Positions 62,562-64,000 of a stretch of 64,000 bases of DNA are shown one piece after another. The position numbers and the translations under genes are program-made. The number at the start of each line of letters is the position of its first letter. Position 1 is the first letter of the stretch. The stretch spans positions 1 to 64,000 of the forward strand of contig JADIYD010000006.1 in NCBI GenBank assembly GCA_016705475.1, given 5' to 3'. This stretch comes from Betaproteobacteria bacterium. GTDB taxonomy: Bacteria > Pseudomonadota > Gammaproteobacteria > Burkholderiales > Rhodocyclaceae. The notes beneath the pieces were generated by a model that was not told the DNA's origin, ran no database searches, and was given only the letters and a program-made list of their open reading frames with translations.

Positions 62562-63797
62562 GTGCAGATATTCATCGTCGGCGGCGCCGTCCGTGACGAA
62601 TTGCTCGGACGGCCCAACGACGACCGCGACTACGTGGTCGTCGGTGCCACCCCGGAAGACCTGCTGAAGCAGGGATTCCGTCCGGTCGGCAAGGATTTCC
62701 CGGTATTCCTCCATCCGCAGACCCAGGAGGAATACGCGCTGGCCCGCACCGAGCGCAAAAGTGGGCGCGGCTATCACGGCTTCACTTTCCACACTGCACC
62801 GGACGTCACGCTGGAAGAAGATCTCGCCCGCCGCGACCTCACCATCAACGCCATGGCGAAGGCGCCCGACGGCACGCTCATCGATCCCTTCCACGGTCAA
62901 CGGGATTTATCGGCCAAAATCCTCAGGCATGTCGGCCCGGCCTTTGCCGAAGACCCCGTGCGCATCCTGCGCATCGCCCGCTTTGCCGCGCGCTTCAGCG
63001 ACTTTACGGTGGCCCCTGAAACGCTGACGCTGATGCGTGACATGGTGGCCAGTGGCGAAGTCGATCACCTGGTCGCCGAACGCGTCTGGCAGGAACTGGC
63101 CAAAGGCTTGATGGAAGCAAGGCCCTCGCGGATGTTCGAGGTGCTGCGCGACTGTGGTGCTCTGGCTCGGCTGCTACCGGAACTCGATGCCCTGTTCGGT
63201 GTGCCACAACGCGCCGACTACCACCCGGAAATCGACACCGGCATCCATACGATGATGGTCGTCGACCAATCCGCCATACGCGGCTTCACGCTGCCGGTCC
63301 GCTTTGCGGCGCTGACCCACGATCTCGGCAAGGGCACGACACCTGCCGACATCCTGCCGCGCCATATCGGTCACGAAGAGCGTAGCGTTCAGCTAACCGA
63401 AAAACTGGGATCGCGTCTTCGCGTGCCCACCGAGTGTCGCGATCTTGCCCTGCTCATGGCACGCTATCACGGCAACGTTCATCGCGCCGCCGACCTCAAG
63501 GCGAGCACCATCGTCACACTGTTCGAAAAAACGGATGCGCTGCGTCGGCCGGAACGCTTCCAGCAACTGCTCGATGCTTGCCTGTGCGATTACACCGGCC
63601 GGCTGGGCTGGGAAAACCGTCCCTACGACAGTCCTCGCTACCTGCTCGCCGCACTGGCTGCGGTCAACGCCGTAAATGCCGGAGAAATCGCGCTGGCCTG
63701 CACCGACAAGGCGAAGATACCGGAACGCATTTACACGGCGAGGGTCAATGCACTCAAGCTTTTGTTAAATGACTCGGGAGAGCAGCCAGAGCAATAA
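62562..63797 (+). CDS. cca: CCA tRNA nucleotidyltransferase with HD domain
   Basis: 411 aa starting at GTG (VQIFIVGGAVRDELLG). It adds or repairs the 3' CCA of tRNAs. The nucleotidyltransferase motif GGAVRDELLG with D-x-D in DDRDYVVVG, RRDLTINAMA, and the neck EDPVRILRIARFAARF are followed by a C-terminal HD phosphohydrolase domain (IDTGIHTMMVVDQ, ALTHDLGKGTTP). This is the E. coli-type bifunctional form. FHGQRDLSAKILRH is encoded over a dispersed element without changing length relative to E. coli as I recall it. Confidence 0.95.
   Translation: MQIFIVGGAVRDELLGRPNDDRDYVVVGATPEDLLKQGFRPVGKDFPVFLHPQTQEEYALARTERKSGRGYHGFTFHTAPDVTLEEDLARRDLTINAMAKAPDGTLIDPFHGQRDLSAKILRHVGPAFAEDPVRILRIARFAARFSDFTVAPETLTLMRDMVASGEVDHLVAERVWQELAKGLMEARPSRMFEVLRDCGALARLLPELDALFGVPQRADYHPEIDTGIHTMMVVDQSAIRGFTLPVRFAALTHDLGKGTTPADILPRHIGHEERSVQLTEKLGSRLRVPTECRDLALLMARYHGNVHRAADLKASTIVTLFEKTDALRRPERFQQLLDACLCDYTGRLGWENRPYDSPRYLLAALAAVNAVNAGEIALACTDKAKIPERIYTARVNALKLLLNDSGEQPEQ
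62891..62920 (+). repeat. Dispersed-element match inside cca
   Basis: CCACGGTCAACGGGATTTAT, then CGGCCAAAAT, in frame as HGQRDLSAKI. It matches the consensus at both conserved blocks even though the encoded peptide aligns with the normal GQRDLEARLLRH of the family. Confidence 0.6.
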
Positions 63798-63962
63798 CGA
63801 AAAAATGATCGTGGTCGCCACCGGAAACGTGTAACTTCGACCACGAAAGCGGAATGCGAAATCCCCCGGCAATTTGCCGAACCGAATAAAGCGCGCCAGA
63901 TGCGGGCCGATGATGCCCAGCAAAAAAATCGCTACCACCAGCGTCAAAATCCACTTCAGCAT
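63765..63962 (-). CDS. DUF2905 small membrane protein
   Basis: 65 aa from the ATG at 63962 (MLKWILTLVVAIFLLGIIG), two membrane helices separated by the conserved RFGKLPGDFAFRFRGRSYTF. Function unknown. It overlaps the 3' end of cca by 33 nt in convergent orientation. 63963-64000 shows nothing else. Confidence 0.85.
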   Translation of the reverse strand: MLKWILTLVVAIFLLGIIGPHLARFIRFGKLPGDFAFRFRGRSYTFPVATTIIFSLLLWLLSRVI

Positions 63963-64000
63963 TTGCCTTGCACCGCAGGGTGAAAGCCGCATTAAATCAC

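Noticed and set aside
1..64000. CRISPR arrays, rRNA operons, complete tRNA genes or insertion sequences
   Set aside because: No regularly spaced direct repeats, no rRNA sequence, no complete cloverleaf and no transposase were seen on either strand.

Overview
The window looks like chromosomal DNA of a betaproteobacterium, most likely Rhodocyclales (Dechloromonas/Azonexus-like). This is inferred from gene content and order: yebC-ruvC-ruvA-ruvB-ybgC, mnmG-rsmG-parA-parB-atpIBEFHAGDC, a partial PTS (EIIA-Man/HPr/EI), a DUF3683 giant FAD/Fe-S oxidoreductase, and many c-di-GMP and TonB genes. GC is high throughout and most of the window is core housekeeping.

Layout. 1-6.1 kb (minus strand): ybgC (partial), ruvB, an AI-2E/PerM permease, ruvA, ruvC, an EamA permease, a DnaQ-like exonuclease, a small secreted protein and yebC. 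All except ybgC are riddled with frameshifts. 6.3-13.1 kb (plus): a HerA-like ATPase, an accessory hypothetical, a membrane-anchored protein, a second EamA permease and the PTS trio. Here herA, the second eamA and ptsI each carry one single-base deletion in a homopolymer, and the accessory gene two apparent shifts. From 13.1 kb on, reading frames are intact. 13.3-20.9 kb (plus): a copper-acquisition cluster with an OprC/NosA-type copper receptor, a Crp/Fnr regulator, a second TonB receptor, a BNR-repeat protein, a thioredoxin-like protein and TonB. Related palindromic operators precede both receptors. 21.1-26.5 kb (minus): a 3' tmRNA fragment, riboflavin synthase, a DUF6600 FecR-like protein and a receiver-TPR protein. 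26.7-29.4 kb (plus): an HD-GYP/EAL pair for c-di-GMP turnover. 29.5-40.6 kb (plus): mnmG-rsmG-parAB followed by the complete F1Fo ATP synthase operon. 40.7-50.4 kb (minus): ubiJ, ubiE, DUF971, an unknown protein, a HIT protein, the 1291-aa oxidoreductase, a chromate transporter and a VTT-domain protein. 50.4-64 kb: ilvA, a CsoSCA-like carbonic anhydrase, a sulfur cluster (sbp, cysK, patB-like lyase), 5-formyl-THF cyclo-ligase, slt, DUF1631, an NDUFA9-like protein, cca and DUF2905.

The most interesting signal is not a gene. It is a dispersed element of about 30 bp: CCACGGTCAACCGG, an A-rich run, then GGCCAAAAT. Eleven good copies and several weak ones lie in the window, in both orientations. 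About half are intergenic, often just 3' of a gene. The rest are embedded in frame in conserved genes (mnmG, chrA, cca, the patB-like gene, and the start of sbp). Two intergenic copies extend into near-complete palindromes of about 50 bp. In-frame residence resembles Rickettsia palindromic elements, while dispersion also resembles REP sequences or an uptake/binding motif. I do not recognise it as a described family.
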